From Candidatus Flavonifractor merdigallinarum (lineage in GTDB: Bacteria > Bacillota > Clostridia > Oscillospirales > Oscillospiraceae), in the NCBI GenBank assembly GCA_019115265.1, contig DXDX01000052.1, positions 1 to 35,258 on the forward strand: a stretch of DNA of 35,258 bases. The letters are read 5' to 3'. Positions 16,605-26,989 of the stretch are shown piece by piece. The position numbers and the translations under genes are program-made. A model generated the notes under the pieces. That model was not told the origin of the DNA. It searched no databases and saw only the letters and a list, made by a program, of their open reading frames with translations. Every line of letters starts with the position of its first letter. Positions within the stretch are counted from its first letter, which is position 1.

Positions 16605-17238
16605 ACTTTTCCACAAGACGCCCACCCGCGGTGGAAAACTGCGGCGGGATTTGGTGTGCTTTCTGTTGTTGGGGGTATTGGGCTGGGTTCTTCTGGACTT
16701 CCCCTGTTTCACCCAGCAACAGGCGTTTGAGGCTCTGGAGGGCCGGAACTTCTATGGCGAGGGTCAGGTGCTGCGCACGCTGGAGGGTGAAAACGGCCAC
16801 CAGTACCGCATTACCCGTGCAGGTCATGCCTGCGCCTGGGAACAGGTGTGGCCGGTGCTCTTCTCCCGCTTTCTCTGGCAGCCGGGGCGGATGGAGATTG
16901 TCCCCGACGACCCCAGCACCCCTCTGGTGGCCCTGCCGGTAGATGCGGATTTTCTCCCCGGTGTGGTGGCGGTGCTGTGCCACGACAGCTCCATCGTCCG
17001 GGTAACGGCGGAGTACCCCGCCCTCTCCAATGCGCCGGAGGCGGAGGGCTGGCAGAAAATCCTGCTCTCCTCCACCGACTGCCGGAACAACTGCTTTCTT
17101 CTAACCGCACCGGCGGAAGAGGCCGCTTTTCTGGATGCCCAGGCCACGGATGCGCTGGTCCTCACCGGCTACAACCACGAGGGCGCGGTGGTCTGGAGGT
17201 CTCCGCAGCCCGACTGGTCCTTTTACGGATGGAAATGA
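16597..17238 (+). CDS. Hypothetical single-pass membrane protein
   Basis: ORF overlapping the upstream gene by 8 bp, with GGAGGTGGAG upstream; TM DLVCFLLLGVLGWVLLDFPCF and a large extracytoplasmic domain. Confidence 0.75.
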   Translation: MSRLFHKTPTRGGKLRRDLVCFLLLGVLGWVLLDFPCFTQQQAFEALEGRNFYGEGQVLRTLEGENGHQYRITRAGHACAWEQVWPVLFSRFLWQPGRMEIVPDDPSTPLVALPVDADFLPGVVAVLCHDSSIVRVTAEYPALSNAPEAEGWQKILLSSTDCRNNCFLLTAPAEEAAFLDAQATDALVLTGYNHEGAVVWRSPQPDWSFYGWK

Positions 17239-17249
17239 GGTGACGCCCT

Positions 17250-18002
17250 GTGGCGCTCTTTGTACTGGAACGATACTGTGACGCGGTGTGCTCCCATATC
17301 CGCTCCAAGCTGGGCAAGCGGGAGACTTATCGGGAGCTGCGGGACCATCTGGAGGACCACATTCAGGCCCTCACCGAGCGAGGTGTCCCTGCAGACGCGG
17401 CCCCTGAGCGGGCGGTGGCCGCCATGGGGGACCCGGCGGAGGTGGGGAAGGCTCTGGACAAACTCTACCCCTACTGTCCCCCCGCCCTGCCCACTGCCTG
17501 TACACTCCTGACCGTGGCGGTACTGCTGGCCGCCTGGGGCCTACAAAGCCGGGATCACCGGCTGTCCGATCGTTTTTTCTGGCCGGACTACACCATTGAC
17601 CAGAGCCACCAACTCTCTCTGGCCTCCGGCACCGTCCGGGGCGGCGGGGAGTTGGGCCCCTACACCTTTACCCCCGCCGGGACGGCAGAGCTGATGGAAT
17701 TGTCTGGCGAGGTGGGCGAGGACGGCACCCCGCTGGCCCGTCTGCGGATGCCCATCACCATCTCCTGGTCCCGTCCCTGGCTGGACGGCCCGGCGCTGGA
17801 GGGCAGCGAGTGCTTTACCTTAGAGCACTTCCCCGACGCCCCCGGCTACTGGAATGAGGGCACACTGACGCCGCTGTCCGTCTCCGGCGAACTGGTCCTG
17901 GTGGTGGCGGAGGATTTCCACTCGGACACCCTTCTGCTCCAGGACGGGACCGGCAACACGCTCCGCTTTTCCATCGTTCTGTCCCAGGAGGTGACACCAT
18001 GA
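17250..18002 (+). CDS. Second HAAS/permease-prefix-like membrane protein
   Basis: MALFVLERYCDAVCSHIRSKLGKRETYRELRDHLEDHIQALTERGVPADAAPERAVAAMGDPAEVGKALDKLY; shares AMGDPAEVGKALD with the gene at 15819; GTG start. Confidence 0.75.
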   Translation: MALFVLERYCDAVCSHIRSKLGKRETYRELRDHLEDHIQALTERGVPADAAPERAVAAMGDPAEVGKALDKLYPYCPPALPTACTLLTVAVLLAAWGLQSRDHRLSDRFFWPDYTIDQSHQLSLASGTVRGGGELGPYTFTPAGTAELMELSGEVGEDGTPLARLRMPITISWSRPWLDGPALEGSECFTLEHFPDAPGYWNEGTLTPLSVSGELVLVVAEDFHSDTLLLQDGTGNTLRFSIVLSQEVTP

Positions 18003-18688
18003 AGTACCGCCTGCGTCTGCTGCGGGCCTGGGGGCCCGCCATTCTCTCCGCCCTGCTGCTCATCGGCTCTCTCCTCCTTCTGTGGACAGTGACCGACTTC
18101 CCCCTCCCCGCTGAGGCCACCCTCCGCCGCCTGGAGGATCAATCCCTTCTCCCCCACGGGTCCACCCTCGCCTCTGGTACGGTTGAACTGGAGCCCTTTG
18201 CAGACCGCATCCCCCGCTTCACCTGGACGCTCCGGGGAGATGGGGAGCGGAGCTGGGCGCTGCTCACGGAATCTTTTGGATTTTTGAGCCGCCCTTACTC
18301 CCGCTATATCCCCAACGCAGTGCAAGCGGAGGGCGGCCCTTTCTGGGGTACTCTGTTGGAAATCCAGACCTTTTCGACCTTTTCTCCCTCGCTGTACGGG
18401 CCCACAGAGACCAATTGGGCCACCCAGTTTTTCCTGCTGGCCCGCACCACGGACCCGGCGGTGGTGCGGGTGGAGGCCCAGGCGGGCTGGCAGGAGGAGG
18501 CGGGCAAAACGGACACCCTGGCCGCCGGAGGGTTGACCCCGGCGGAGGGCTGTGAGGGGGTCTGGACGGGCCTTCTCACCCAGGACCCCAGCGCCAACGG
18601 CCGACTGGTGTGGCGGCTGCGGGCCTATGACAAGGCCGGGTATCTGCTCTATGAGGATTGCTCTGACCCGGCACGCTTCGCCCCCTGA
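17999..18688 (+). CDS. Hypothetical single-pass membrane protein
   Basis: 4-bp overlap (ATGA) with the upstream gene; TM PAILSALLLIGSLLLLWTVTDFPL and extracytoplasmic domain. Confidence 0.75.
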   Translation: MKYRLRLLRAWGPAILSALLLIGSLLLLWTVTDFPLPAEATLRRLEDQSLLPHGSTLASGTVELEPFADRIPRFTWTLRGDGERSWALLTESFGFLSRPYSRYIPNAVQAEGGPFWGTLLEIQTFSTFSPSLYGPTETNWATQFFLLARTTDPAVVRVEAQAGWQEEAGKTDTLAAGGLTPAEGCEGVWTGLLTQDPSANGRLVWRLRAYDKAGYLLYEDCSDPARFAP

Positions 18689-18692
18689 TATA

Positions 18693-18730
18693 CCGCCTGT
18701 ACCGAGGCAATGCGGTACAGGCGGCGCTTG
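18693..18730 (+). terminator. Intrinsic terminator of the PadR operon
   Basis: CCGCCTGTACCG-AGGCAATG-CGGTACAGGCGG (12-bp perfect stem), followed by CGCTTGTTT. Confidence 0.75.
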
Positions 18731-18785
18731 TTTGCCCCGCCATCTCCCCCACACCTCATGGTGCCATTTGAAAGACAGTCTTATG

Positions 18786-18814
18786 TTGACATTCACTCCC
18801 TATGTAGGTACAAT
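18786..18814 (+). promoter_or_regulatory. Strong sigma70/A-type promoter of the MCP gene
   Basis: TTGACA - 17 nt - TACAAT. Confidence 0.75.
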
Positions 18815-18879
18815 AGCACCGTATGTAAAGGATATTGTTCACCAAAAAATTCTACATGAGAGAGATGGAGAGATGTCCT

Positions 18880-20589
18880 ATGAAGCGTGCCATGAAGCAG
18901 TCCACTTTACTGTCAATCTTAAGCTTTGTCACCATTGGGCTTGCCGTTCTGCTAGCCGTTCTTTTTCTCGTTGTTATGCTGCTGAACGCGCAAATTCTCA
19001 ACAAACGACAACATCAACTGTACCTGAACCAGTATGCTCAGCAGTTTATTGACGCCTCGGAACTGTTGACGGAAAAGGTGCGCGCCTATGCAGCTTCCGG
19101 CAATGAGACCTACTACAATGAGTACAATCAAGAGGTGAACACCGACCAGAACCGGGAAAAAAGTGTAATGGCTATGGAGGAAATCGGCCTCACCGACGCG
19201 GAGGCTGAGATGATTGAGAACATGTCCTCCCTCTCCGATCAGCTGGTCCCTCTGGAAACCAGCGCTATGGAGAAAGTCCGCAATGGCGACACCACCAGCG
19301 CGCTGGCCTATGTCTATGGCGTGGAGTACTGTAACACGCTCAACCAGATTCACACCCTGGAAAGCCAGCTGCTGGACGAAATTCAGGTCCGCACCCAGAC
19401 CGAAATCAACCAGCTGACCGTGCGTATCTACATCCTGGAGTTTCTGGCCATCACGCTGGCCGTCATTGTGGTCATCTTCCAGGTGTGCAATCTCACGATT
19501 ACGCGGCGGCGGATTATTCGCCCCATCCAGACTCTTCAAGATGAGATGCTGGAGCTCTCCAAGGGCAATTTGAGTCACAGCTCCACGCTGGAGGCCGATT
19601 CCTCCGAGCTGGGTATGCTGGTCCACGCCATCCAGAGTACCCGCGAGACCCTCCAGCAGTACATCTCGGACATCCAGAAAAAGCTCACCGGCATGGCGCA
19701 GGGCAACATGAACCAGCAGGTGGACCTGGAGTATATCGGGGATTTCTCCCAAATCAAAACCGCCTTGGAAACCATTCTCTCCTCTCTGAATACTACACTG
19801 CACCGGATTGACGACTCCGCCGAACGGGTCAATATAAACGCCAGCCAGGTGGCCAGCGGCGCCCAGGCTCTGGCCCAGGGCTCTACGGAGCAGGCCTCCT
19901 CGGTGGAGGAGCTGGCCGCCACCATCAATGAGGTCAGTCATCTCGTCACCGATACCGCCCACCGGGTGGAGGAGGTCATGCAGGAGACCAATCTCTCCAG
20001 CCAGGAAGTGGAGCGCTGCAATCAGAAGATGGGCGAAATGACCGGGGCTATGGAGGAGATCCGAACCGCCTCTCTGCAAATTGGCGCGATTATCAAGACC
20101 ATTGAGGACATCGCCTTCCAGACCAACATTCTGGCGCTGAACGCGGCTGTGGAGGCCGCCCGGGCTGGTGCGGCGGGCAAGGGCTTTGCCGTTGTGGCCG
20201 ACGAAGTGCGCAACCTGGCGGGGAAGAGCGCCTCTGCCAGCCAGCAGACCGCCGATCTCATTCAAAATGCCGCCCAGGCGGTGGACAAAGGGGCCCAGAT
20301 TGCCATGGAGACCGCCGACGCTCTGACCCATGTGGTGGAGAGTATCCAGGCCACCGACCACCACATGTCCCAGATTTACCAGCAGAGCCAGCGTCAGGCG
20401 GAATCCGCGGCCCAGATCAGCCAGGGCGTGGAGCAGATCTCCAGCGTCATTCAGAACAATTCCGCCACCTCGGAGGAGAGTGCAGCCGCCAGTGTGGATC
20501 TGGAGGATCAGGCCACACGTCTGAAGTCTCTGGTGACCCAGTTCCACCTCCGTCCCGCTTCCTCCTATGACACCACTTCTGTCCAGTAA
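18880..20589 (+). CDS. Methyl-accepting chemotaxis protein
   Basis: N-terminal TM, extracytoplasmic helical region, second TM, HAMP ([26 protein letters not shown]) and the MCP hairpin tip [47 protein letters not shown]. Start could be 18835. Confidence 0.95.
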   Translation: MKRAMKQSTLLSILSFVTIGLAVLLAVLFLVVMLLNAQILNKRQHQLYLNQYAQQFIDASELLTEKVRAYAASGNETYYNEYNQEVNTDQNREKSVMAMEEIGLTDAEAEMIENMSSLSDQLVPLETSAMEKVRNGDTTSALAYVYGVEYCNTLNQIHTLESQLLDEIQVRTQTEINQLTVRIYILEFLAITLAVIVVIFQVCNLTITRRRIIRPIQTLQDEMLELSKGNLSHSSTLEADSSELGMLVHAIQSTRETLQQYISDIQKKLTGMAQGNMNQQVDLEYIGDFSQIKTALETILSSLNTTLHRIDDSAERVNINASQVASGAQALAQGSTEQASSVEELAATINEVSHLVTDTAHRVEEVMQETNLSSQEVERCNQKMGEMTGAMEEIRTASLQIGAIIKTIEDIAFQTNILALNAAVEAARAGAAGKGFAVVADEVRNLAGKSASASQQTADLIQNAAQAVDKGAQIAMETADALTHVVESIQATDHHMSQIYQQSQRQAESAAQISQGVEQISSVIQNNSATSEESAAASVDLEDQATRLKSLVTQFHLRPASSYDTTSVQ

Positions 20590-20610
20590 ATAAAATGACT
20601 TCTCAAATCA

Positions 20611-20650
20611 AACACCGCCTGCGCCGTACATACGGCGCAGGCGGTGTTTT
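20611..20650. terminator. Bidirectional terminator between the MCP gene and kbl
   Basis: AACACCGCCTGCGCCGTA-CA-TACGGCGCAGGCGGTGTTTTT: near-perfect 18-bp inverted repeat with U-tract, between convergent genes. Confidence 0.9.
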
Positions 20651-20671
20651 TACTCTCTATACGCTTAGAAG

Positions 20672-21859
20672 TTAAATGCCCATTTCCTTTTTCACCTCGC
20701 CGAAGCACTGCACGGCGAAGTCCAAATCCTCCTTGGTGTGTCCGGCGGAGATCTGGGTGCGGACACGGTCGCGGCCTTTGGGCACCACAGGGTAGCAGAA
20801 GCCCACCACATAGACCCCCTTCTCCAGCATCCGGGCGGCGAACTCGTTGGCCACCTTGGGGTCGTAGAGCATCACGGGGACAATGGGGTGCTCGCCGGGG
20901 AGCAGGTCAAAGCCCAGCTTCCCCATCTCGGCGCGGAAGTAGCGAGCGTTGGCGTGGACCTTGTCCCGCAGCTCGGTGGAGGCGGTGAGCAGCTCCAGCG
21001 TCTTGAGGGTGGCGGCACAGATGGCGGGGGCCACGGTGTTGGAGAAGAGATAGGGGCGGCTGCGCTGGCGGAGCAAATCCACAATCTCTTTCCGGGCGGC
21101 GGTGTAGCCGCCGGAGGCCCCGCCCAGGGCCTTGCCGAAGGTGCCGGTGAGGATGTCCACACGGCCCATGACGCCGCAGTGCTCGGGGGTGCCCCGGCCA
21201 TGCTCACCCATAAAGCCCACGGCGTGGCTGTCGTCCACCATGACCAGAGCGTCAAACTCGTCGGCCAAATCGCAGATGCCCTTCAGGTTGGCGATGTAGC
21301 CGTCCATGGAGAACACACCGTCGGTGGCGATGAGCTTCACCTTGCACCCGCTCTTCTGGGCGTCCTCCAGCTGGCGGCGCAGGTCTTCCATGTCGTTATT
21401 CTTGTAGCGGTAGCGCTTGGCCTTGCACAGACGCACGCCATCAATGATGGATGCGTGGTTGAGCTCGTCGGAGATCACCGCGTCCTCGGGGCCCAGCAGG
21501 GTCTCAAAGAGGCCGCCGTTGGCGTCAAAGCAGGAGGAATAGAGGATGGCTTCCTCCATACCCAGAAACTCGCTGAGCTTCTGCTCCAGTTCCTTGTGGA
21601 TGGCCTGGGTGCCGCAGATGAAGCGGACGGAGGAGAGGCCGAAGCCCCACTGGTCATAGCTCTCCTTGGCGGCCTGGATAAGCTCTGGCCGGTCCGAGAG
21701 GCCCAGATAGTTGTTGGCGCACAGATTCACCACACGCTTGGCGGTGGTGGTGTCAATGCGGGAGCGCTGGGGGGTGGTGATGATGCGCTCGTTCTTGTAG
21801 GTGCCCTCCTGGCGAATCTGCTCCAGAGTGGCCTGGTACTGCTTGAGTGCGGATTTCAT
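20672..21859 (-). CDS. kbl: Glycine C-acetyltransferase (2-amino-3-ketobutyrate CoA ligase)
   Basis: [101 protein letters not shown]. Confidence 0.95.
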   Translation of the reverse strand: MKSALKQYQATLEQIRQEGTYKNERIITTPQRSRIDTTTAKRVVNLCANNYLGLSDRPELIQAAKESYDQWGFGLSSVRFICGTQAIHKELEQKLSEFLGMEEAILYSSCFDANGGLFETLLGPEDAVISDELNHASIIDGVRLCKAKRYRYKNNDMEDLRRQLEDAQKSGCKVKLIATDGVFSMDGYIANLKGICDLADEFDALVMVDDSHAVGFMGEHGRGTPEHCGVMGRVDILTGTFGKALGGASGGYTAARKEIVDLLRQRSRPYLFSNTVAPAICAATLKTLELLTASTELRDKVHANARYFRAEMGKLGFDLLPGEHPIVPVMLYDPKVANEFAARMLEKGVYVVGFCYPVVPKGRDRVRTQISAGHTKEDLDFAVQCFGEVKKEMGI

Positions 21860-21876
21860 AGCCCTTCTCCTCCTTT

Positions 21877-22911
21877 TTACTTGCTCCAGTCCAGAATGAC
21901 CTTACCGGACTTGCCGCTGTTCATGGCGTCAAAGCCGTCCTGGAACTGGGTGTAGTGATAGCGGTGGGTGATAACGGGGGTCAGATCCAGCCCGCCCTGC
22001 ACCATGTAGGACATCTGGTGCCAGTTGTCCATCTTGCGGCCATAGATACCCTGGAGGGTGAGGCCCTTGCAGATGATGTTGTTCATGTCAATTGGCACCG
22101 GCTTGTTGGAGATGCCCAGGAGACTGATTTTGCCGCCGTTGCGCATGACACTCACCATCTGGTCCAGGGCGCTGCCGCTGCCCGACATCTCCAGACCGAT
22201 GTCAAAGCCCTCCACCAGGCCCTGCTTCTGCATGATCTCCCCCAAATCCTCCCGGGAGATATTCACCGCCGCGTCGGCCCCCATGCTGCGGGCCAGCTCG
22301 AGACGGTAGTCGTTCACATCGGTGATGACCACCCGGCGGGCGCCGGCGTACTTACAGATGCCCGCGGCGATGATGCCAATGGGGCCCGCGCCGGTGATGA
22401 GCACATCCTCGCCCACCAGATTCCACATGAGGGCGGTGTGGGTGGCGTTGCCCACCGCATCAAAGAAGGCCACCACGTCCTCCGGCAGGTTTTCGGGGAT
22501 GAGAATAACGTTGGACTCGGGGATACAGACATACTCGGCAAAGGCGCCGTCCCGGTCCACACCCACGCTGTTGGTGTACTTACACCACTGGATGTTGCCG
22601 TTGTGGCAGTTGCGGCAGTGGCCGCAGGTGATATGGCCCTCGCCGCTGACCCGCTGGCCCACCGTGAGGCCGGTGACACCGGCGCCCAGCTTGGCAATCT
22701 CGCCCACATACTCATGGCCGATGACCATGGGGGGCTTGATGTGCAGCTGGGCCCAGGGGTCCCAGTTGTAGATGTGCACGTCAGTGCCGCAGATGGCGGT
22801 CTTATGCACCTTGATGAGGACCTCGCCGGGTCCGGGTTCCGGCACGGGCACCTGGCGCAGCTCCAGGCCCACACCGGGGGCGGTTTTCACCAATGCGTCC
22901 ATCATTTGCAT
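21877..22911 (-). CDS. tdh: L-threonine 3-dehydrogenase
   Basis: [37 protein letters not shown], structural Zn motif [31 protein letters not shown]; directly upstream of kbl. Confidence 0.95.
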   Translation of the reverse strand: MQMMDALVKTAPGVGLELRQVPVPEPGPGEVLIKVHKTAICGTDVHIYNWDPWAQLHIKPPMVIGHEYVGEIAKLGAGVTGLTVGQRVSGEGHITCGHCRNCHNGNIQWCKYTNSVGVDRDGAFAEYVCIPESNVILIPENLPEDVVAFFDAVGNATHTALMWNLVGEDVLITGAGPIGIIAAGICKYAGARRVVITDVNDYRLELARSMGADAAVNISREDLGEIMQKQGLVEGFDIGLEMSGSGSALDQMVSVMRNGGKISLLGISNKPVPIDMNNIICKGLTLQGIYGRKMDNWHQMSYMVQGGLDLTPVITHRYHYTQFQDGFDAMNSGKSGKVILDWSK

Positions 22912-22966
22912 CTTTACGTCCTCCTATCAAATACATTTATTGTGTATTCGTCTTTTTCTTATGGAC

Positions 22967-22995
22967 AATATACAATGGAACGGTCCGCCTGTCAA
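22967..22995 (-). promoter_or_regulatory. Promoter of tdh-kbl
   Basis: Minus strand TTGACA - 17 nt - TATATT (rc of 22990-22995 and 22967-22972). Confidence 0.7.
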
Positions 22996-23123
22996 GTCTG
23001 GATGTGGAATTTTTTCCGCTTTCTTTTCGCCTTCTTTCTCAGTATCTCTCCGGGCATGTTTGCGGTGCTAACCCCCTTTCTCCTTACATATTGTAGGAAA
23101 AGCCCATATGAGGAGGTACTGCC

Positions 23124-23354
23124 ATGAAATGCATCATCCTGCACCGCCGTCTGCTCACCGTGATCGCCTGTGCGTTGGCGGCCTGCGCCATCTTCGCGGT
23201 GGTCAATCACCCGGTCGTGGTGGGCGCGTCCGCCACCACCCGGCAGCTGCCCATTTACAGCGTGGAGCGGGACCAGAAGATGGTCTCCATCTCCTTCGAC
23301 GCGGCCTGGGGTGATGGAAGATTGCGGCTCTTGGAATGGCGTCGGTTGGGGTAG
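23124..23354 (+). pseudogene. Truncated polysaccharide deacetylase (PdaB-like) N-terminal remnant
   Basis: MKCIILHRRLLTVIACALAACAIFAVVNHPVVVGASATTRQLPIYSVERDQKMVSISFDAAWGD matches the typical clostridial PdaB N-terminus up to SISFDAAWG; homology then stops and the frame ends 14 codons later. AGGAGG ribosome-binding site retained. Confidence 0.75.
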
Positions 23355-23415
23355 GGCTTGCGCTCGGCGGGCAAATGCAGTATCCTGTTTCACAAGAGAT
23401 GAGGAGGGATGTGCC

Positions 23416-25920
23416 ATGCCGCAAAAACGTCGTGCAGGCCGGTGGGGCCGCCGGATACTGGGGGCGGTGCTGCTGATTTTAGTGCTGCTGTTTGTGGGCA
23501 TCTTTTATGCCGCACAGCATATCTTGCTGGAAAACGCCCAGGCGCTGGGCAATGAGCTGGCCGACAGCTACTCCCTGGAGGAGAGCCGCAACATCCGCTC
23601 GGTGGAAATTCTCATAGACTTGGGCGCCCAATATCTGGACGACCAAATCCAGGCTGGAGCCTCCCAGAGCGCCCTGGAGGACTGGATGAAAAACTTCTTC
23701 CAAAAGGTGACTGCGGTCACCGGCCAGGAGGTGTTGGATCCCTACGGAGTGGTTCACGGCCAGATTGTGGCGGCGGTACCCTGGTGGGGGGACGCCGACT
23801 ACGACTATACACAGACCAAGTGGTATCAAATGGCCCTCCAGGCGCAGGGAGACCCCATTTTCACCGACGCCTACCCGGACGCCATCACCGGCCGTCCGGT
23901 CCTCACCATCGCCCAGAAGTGTCAGAACTCCGACGATGTGATCGCGTTTGACATCTTCCCGGAAAATTTCAGCGTACAGGACAACGCCCAGGCCCTGCCG
24001 GCGGGGAGCTCCTGCTTTTTCTGCGACTCCAGCGGCACTCTGCTCTACGCCCGCACGCAGATGGAGGAACAGGGGGAAGCGCTGACGGAATATGTCCGCG
24101 TTCTGTATGAAAAAATCCAGCTGGGACAGCTGGACGGCGCTCAGGCGTATATCTATGACCTCTCCGGTGAGAAGCAGGCGGTCTACTTCAACACCACGGA
24201 AAACGGCTGGCTCTCCATCATCACCATCCCCTATTCCGCCCTGCTGGGCGGTCTGCGTCTGGCCTTTCAGGCGGCGCTGCTCCTGTGCGGCGGGGCGCTG
24301 CTGATTCTGGCGGCCATGAGCCTGCGGGAGCGGCGCATCCAGCGGCGCATGGACCGGGTCAGTGAGACGGTGGCCGCGCTGGGCAACCTCTACTACGCCA
24401 TCTACCGGGTGGATGTGGCCCAGGGCACCTATGAGGCCATCAAGGGCTCAGAGCTCATTCAACAGCTCCCCCCCACCGGCCAGTACCCCCAGCTGGTGGA
24501 GGCGGTGAGCGAGGTGATCGACCCGGAGACCTTCTCCCAGTTTCAGAGCAGCTTTTCCCTCCCAAACCTCCAGCGCCTGCTGGAGGAAGAGGTCCCCGAC
24601 TTCGGCGGAGATTTTCGGCGGCGGTTTGGGGAGGAGTACCGCTGGGTCAATGTGCGCCTTCTCTTTGACCCCTCCCTCCAGCCCCATGAGGCGGTATTGT
24701 GCTTCCGCCTGGTGGACGGGGAGAAGGCGGCCCAGCTGCGTCAGTTACAGCTCATGGAGCACGCCCTGGACAGCGCCAAACAGAGCGAGGCCGCCCGGGA
24801 GCAGTTCTTCTCCCAGATGAGCCACGACATGCGCACCCCCCTCAATGTCATCATCGGCACTGCCCAGCTGGCCCAGCGGACCTGCGAGGAAAAAAGTCAG
24901 ACCTATCTGAAAAAAATCCAGGTGGCCGCCAGTCAGCTTCTCAACCTCATCAACGATATTCTGGAGATCTCCCGCATCGAGCAGGCGGGCCTCCATCTGG
25001 AGAACCGGCAGTTTGATTTAGGGGAGACGGTGCGCCAGTGTGTCTCCGCCTTCCAGCCCCAGGCGGAGCTCCAGGAGAAGGAACTCACCCTCTCCCTCCA
25101 GCTGGACCGCTCCCAGGTGTATGGGGACGCCTTCCGGCTCCAACAGGTGCTCAACAATCTGCTGTCCAACGCCCTCAAATTCACCGAAAAGGGCGACCAC
25201 ATTCAGGTTTCGGTGGAACAGCTCCAGCGGGACAAGCACGCCAAATACCGCCTCATCGTGGCGGATACCGGCATTGGGATGTCCAAGGAGTTTCTCCCCA
25301 AGCTCTTCCTCCCCTATGAGCGGGAGACCCGCTTCTCCACTCAGACGGTACTGGGTACCGGCCTGGGGATGCCCATTGTCAAGAGCATTGTCACCAGCAT
25401 GGGCGGACAGATTCAGGTGGACAGCACCCTGGGAGAGGGGAGCACCTTCACCCTCACCCTGCCCCTGGAGGCGGCAGAGGAGCAGACCCCGCCCCCGGAC
25501 GCCCCGGCTCCGCAGGAGCTGACCGGCTCCCTCTCCGGCAAGCGGGTACTGCTGGCGGAAGATTTTGATATGAATATGGAGATTACCACGGAGCTGCTCC
25601 AGATGTGCGGCGCTCAGGTCACGCAGGCCTGGAACGGCCAGGAGGCGGTGGAGCAGTTCCAGGCGTCCGAGCCGGGGTATTTTGATGTCATCCTGATGGA
25701 TATGAACATGCCGGTGATGGACGGATGCACCGCGGCGGCGGCCATCCGGGCGCTGAACCGGCCGGACAGCCAGTCGGTGCCCATTCTGGCCCTCACCGCC
25801 AACGCCTTTGCCGAGGACATCGCCGCCTCCTCTCAGGCGGGGATGAACGCCCACATCGCCAAACCCGTGGACATGGAACAGCTGGCCGCCCTTCTTCAGC
25901 GGCTGACCGCAGACAACTAA
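23416..25920 (+). CDS. Hybrid sensor histidine kinase with C-terminal receiver domain
   Basis: Two TMs flanking an extracytoplasmic sensor; H-box FFSQMSHDMRTPLNVIIG; HATPase motifs NNLLSNALKFTEKG, DTGIGMSKEFL, GTGLGMPIVKSI; REC VLLAEDFDMN...VILMDMNMPVMDG...AHIAKPVD. ATG at 23416 with GAGGAG upstream. Confidence 0.93.
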   Translation: MPQKRRAGRWGRRILGAVLLILVLLFVGIFYAAQHILLENAQALGNELADSYSLEESRNIRSVEILIDLGAQYLDDQIQAGASQSALEDWMKNFFQKVTAVTGQEVLDPYGVVHGQIVAAVPWWGDADYDYTQTKWYQMALQAQGDPIFTDAYPDAITGRPVLTIAQKCQNSDDVIAFDIFPENFSVQDNAQALPAGSSCFFCDSSGTLLYARTQMEEQGEALTEYVRVLYEKIQLGQLDGAQAYIYDLSGEKQAVYFNTTENGWLSIITIPYSALLGGLRLAFQAALLLCGGALLILAAMSLRERRIQRRMDRVSETVAALGNLYYAIYRVDVAQGTYEAIKGSELIQQLPPTGQYPQLVEAVSEVIDPETFSQFQSSFSLPNLQRLLEEEVPDFGGDFRRRFGEEYRWVNVRLLFDPSLQPHEAVLCFRLVDGEKAAQLRQLQLMEHALDSAKQSEAAREQFFSQMSHDMRTPLNVIIGTAQLAQRTCEEKSQTYLKKIQVAASQLLNLINDILEISRIEQAGLHLENRQFDLGETVRQCVSAFQPQAELQEKELTLSLQLDRSQVYGDAFRLQQVLNNLLSNALKFTEKGDHIQVSVEQLQRDKHAKYRLIVADTGIGMSKEFLPKLFLPYERETRFSTQTVLGTGLGMPIVKSIVTSMGGQIQVDSTLGEGSTFTLTLPLEAAEEQTPPPDAPAPQELTGSLSGKRVLLAEDFDMNMEITTELLQMCGAQVTQAWNGQEAVEQFQASEPGYFDVILMDMNMPVMDGCTAAAAIRALNRPDSQSVPILALTANAFAEDIAASSQAGMNAHIAKPVDMEQLAALLQRLTADN

Positions 25921-25924
25921 AACC

Positions 25925-26989
25925 TCAGTCCGAGGGACACTCCGCCAGCGCAGCCTGGATGGCCTGCCGCCCCTCTTCCAGCGTCTGATAGACCTCCTGT
26001 GTCACCACACTCCCCACCTCACTGGCCAGGGTGCGGATCACCCGGTCCAGCCGGTCCGGGTAGCCCTGGTAGTAGTGGAGATAGTGCTGGATACGCAGGG
26101 CCAGGCGGACAATCTGGGCGCTGAGGGGGGCGGTATCCTCCTCCGGGGGCCAGCCGGAGCCGTCGGCGTTCTTGTGGTGCCACCGGGCAATCTCGGCGGC
26201 GCAGCGGAAGAAGGGAATGTCCCCCTCCTGGGAGAAGAGCTCCCAGCCCAAATCCGTGTGGCGGGTCAAATCCTCCTCTTCCCCCTCCCCCACCGGCAGG
26301 CCCAGACGGCCAATGTCGCAGAAGGGCGCGGCCAGACCGATGAGCTCCGCCTCCTCTTGGGTGAGGGGGCCGTCCGGGTGCTGCTCCACATAGACGTGGG
26401 CCAACGCGCCGGCCAGTTTCCCCAGCTGCCGGTAGGCATCTATGGAGAGCTCTGGACGGTAGCGGCAGAAGCGGCACAGGGTATCCAGCCAGCGCTTGGA
26501 CAAGTGCCGCGCCTCCTCCAGGGTGAGGTCCTGGAAGAAAGAGCGCGCCTCCCCCTCCTTCTGAGTCTCCTCTTCCTGAGGGTGGTCCAGAATGGTGCTC
26601 CCCTCCGGCCAGGCCTTTCGGACGACCGCACACACCCGCTCCTGAACGGCGTGGGGATCCACCGGCTTGACCAGAAAGTCCACCGCTCCCCGCTCCACAC
26701 TGGCCCGCACGTCCTTCTCGTTGGCGTCGGTGGTGATGAGGATCACCGGCAAATCGGAGGTGGTCTGCTCCACCTGGAGCTGATAGAGCACCGCAAAGCC
26801 CACCCCCCGGCGGCCCAGGCAGATGTCCAGCAGCACTGCGCAGATGCGCTCCCGGTTCTGCTTGAGGAAGGAGAGTCCCTGGTGGGCGTCGCTGAGGCAC
26901 ACCACCTGGAAGAGATTTTTGAAAATCTCATTCAAAATCGCCAAATCCAGTTCCGAATCGTCAATGACCAGCAGTGTATCCCGTATCAT
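25925..26989 (-). CDS. Response regulator with degenerate HD-GYP-like output domain
   Basis: REC: LLVIDDSELDLAILNEIF...AVLLDICLGRRGVGF...VILITTDANEKDVRASVERGAVDFLVKPVD. C-terminal: LIGLAAPFCDIGRLGLP...RHTDLGWELF...EIARWHHKNADGSGWPPEEDTAPLSAQIVRLALRI. Confidence 0.85.
   Translation of the reverse strand: MIRDTLLVIDDSELDLAILNEIFKNLFQVVCLSDAHQGLSFLKQNRERICAVLLDICLGRRGVGFAVLYQLQVEQTTSDLPVILITTDANEKDVRASVERGAVDFLVKPVDPHAVQERVCAVVRKAWPEGSTILDHPQEEETQKEGEARSFFQDLTLEEARHLSKRWLDTLCRFCRYRPELSIDAYRQLGKLAGALAHVYVEQHPDGPLTQEEAELIGLAAPFCDIGRLGLPVGEGEEEDLTRHTDLGWELFSQEGDIPFFRCAAEIARWHHKNADGSGWPPEEDTAPLSAQIVRLALRIQHYLHYYQGYPDRLDRVIRTLASEVGSVVTQEVYQTLEEGRQAIQAALAECPSD

Noticed and set aside
18952-20547. 531-aa minus-strand ORF opposite the chemotaxis receptor gene
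   Set aside because: Antisense shadow ORF; the MCP signalling domain is unmistakable on the plus strand.
23170-23415. N-terminal extension of the hybrid kinase ORF back to 23170
   Set aside because: This stretch is out of frame with the PdaB-like remnant and has proline/arginine-rich nonsense composition; the ATG at 23416 has a good ribosome-binding site and is followed by a TM helix.
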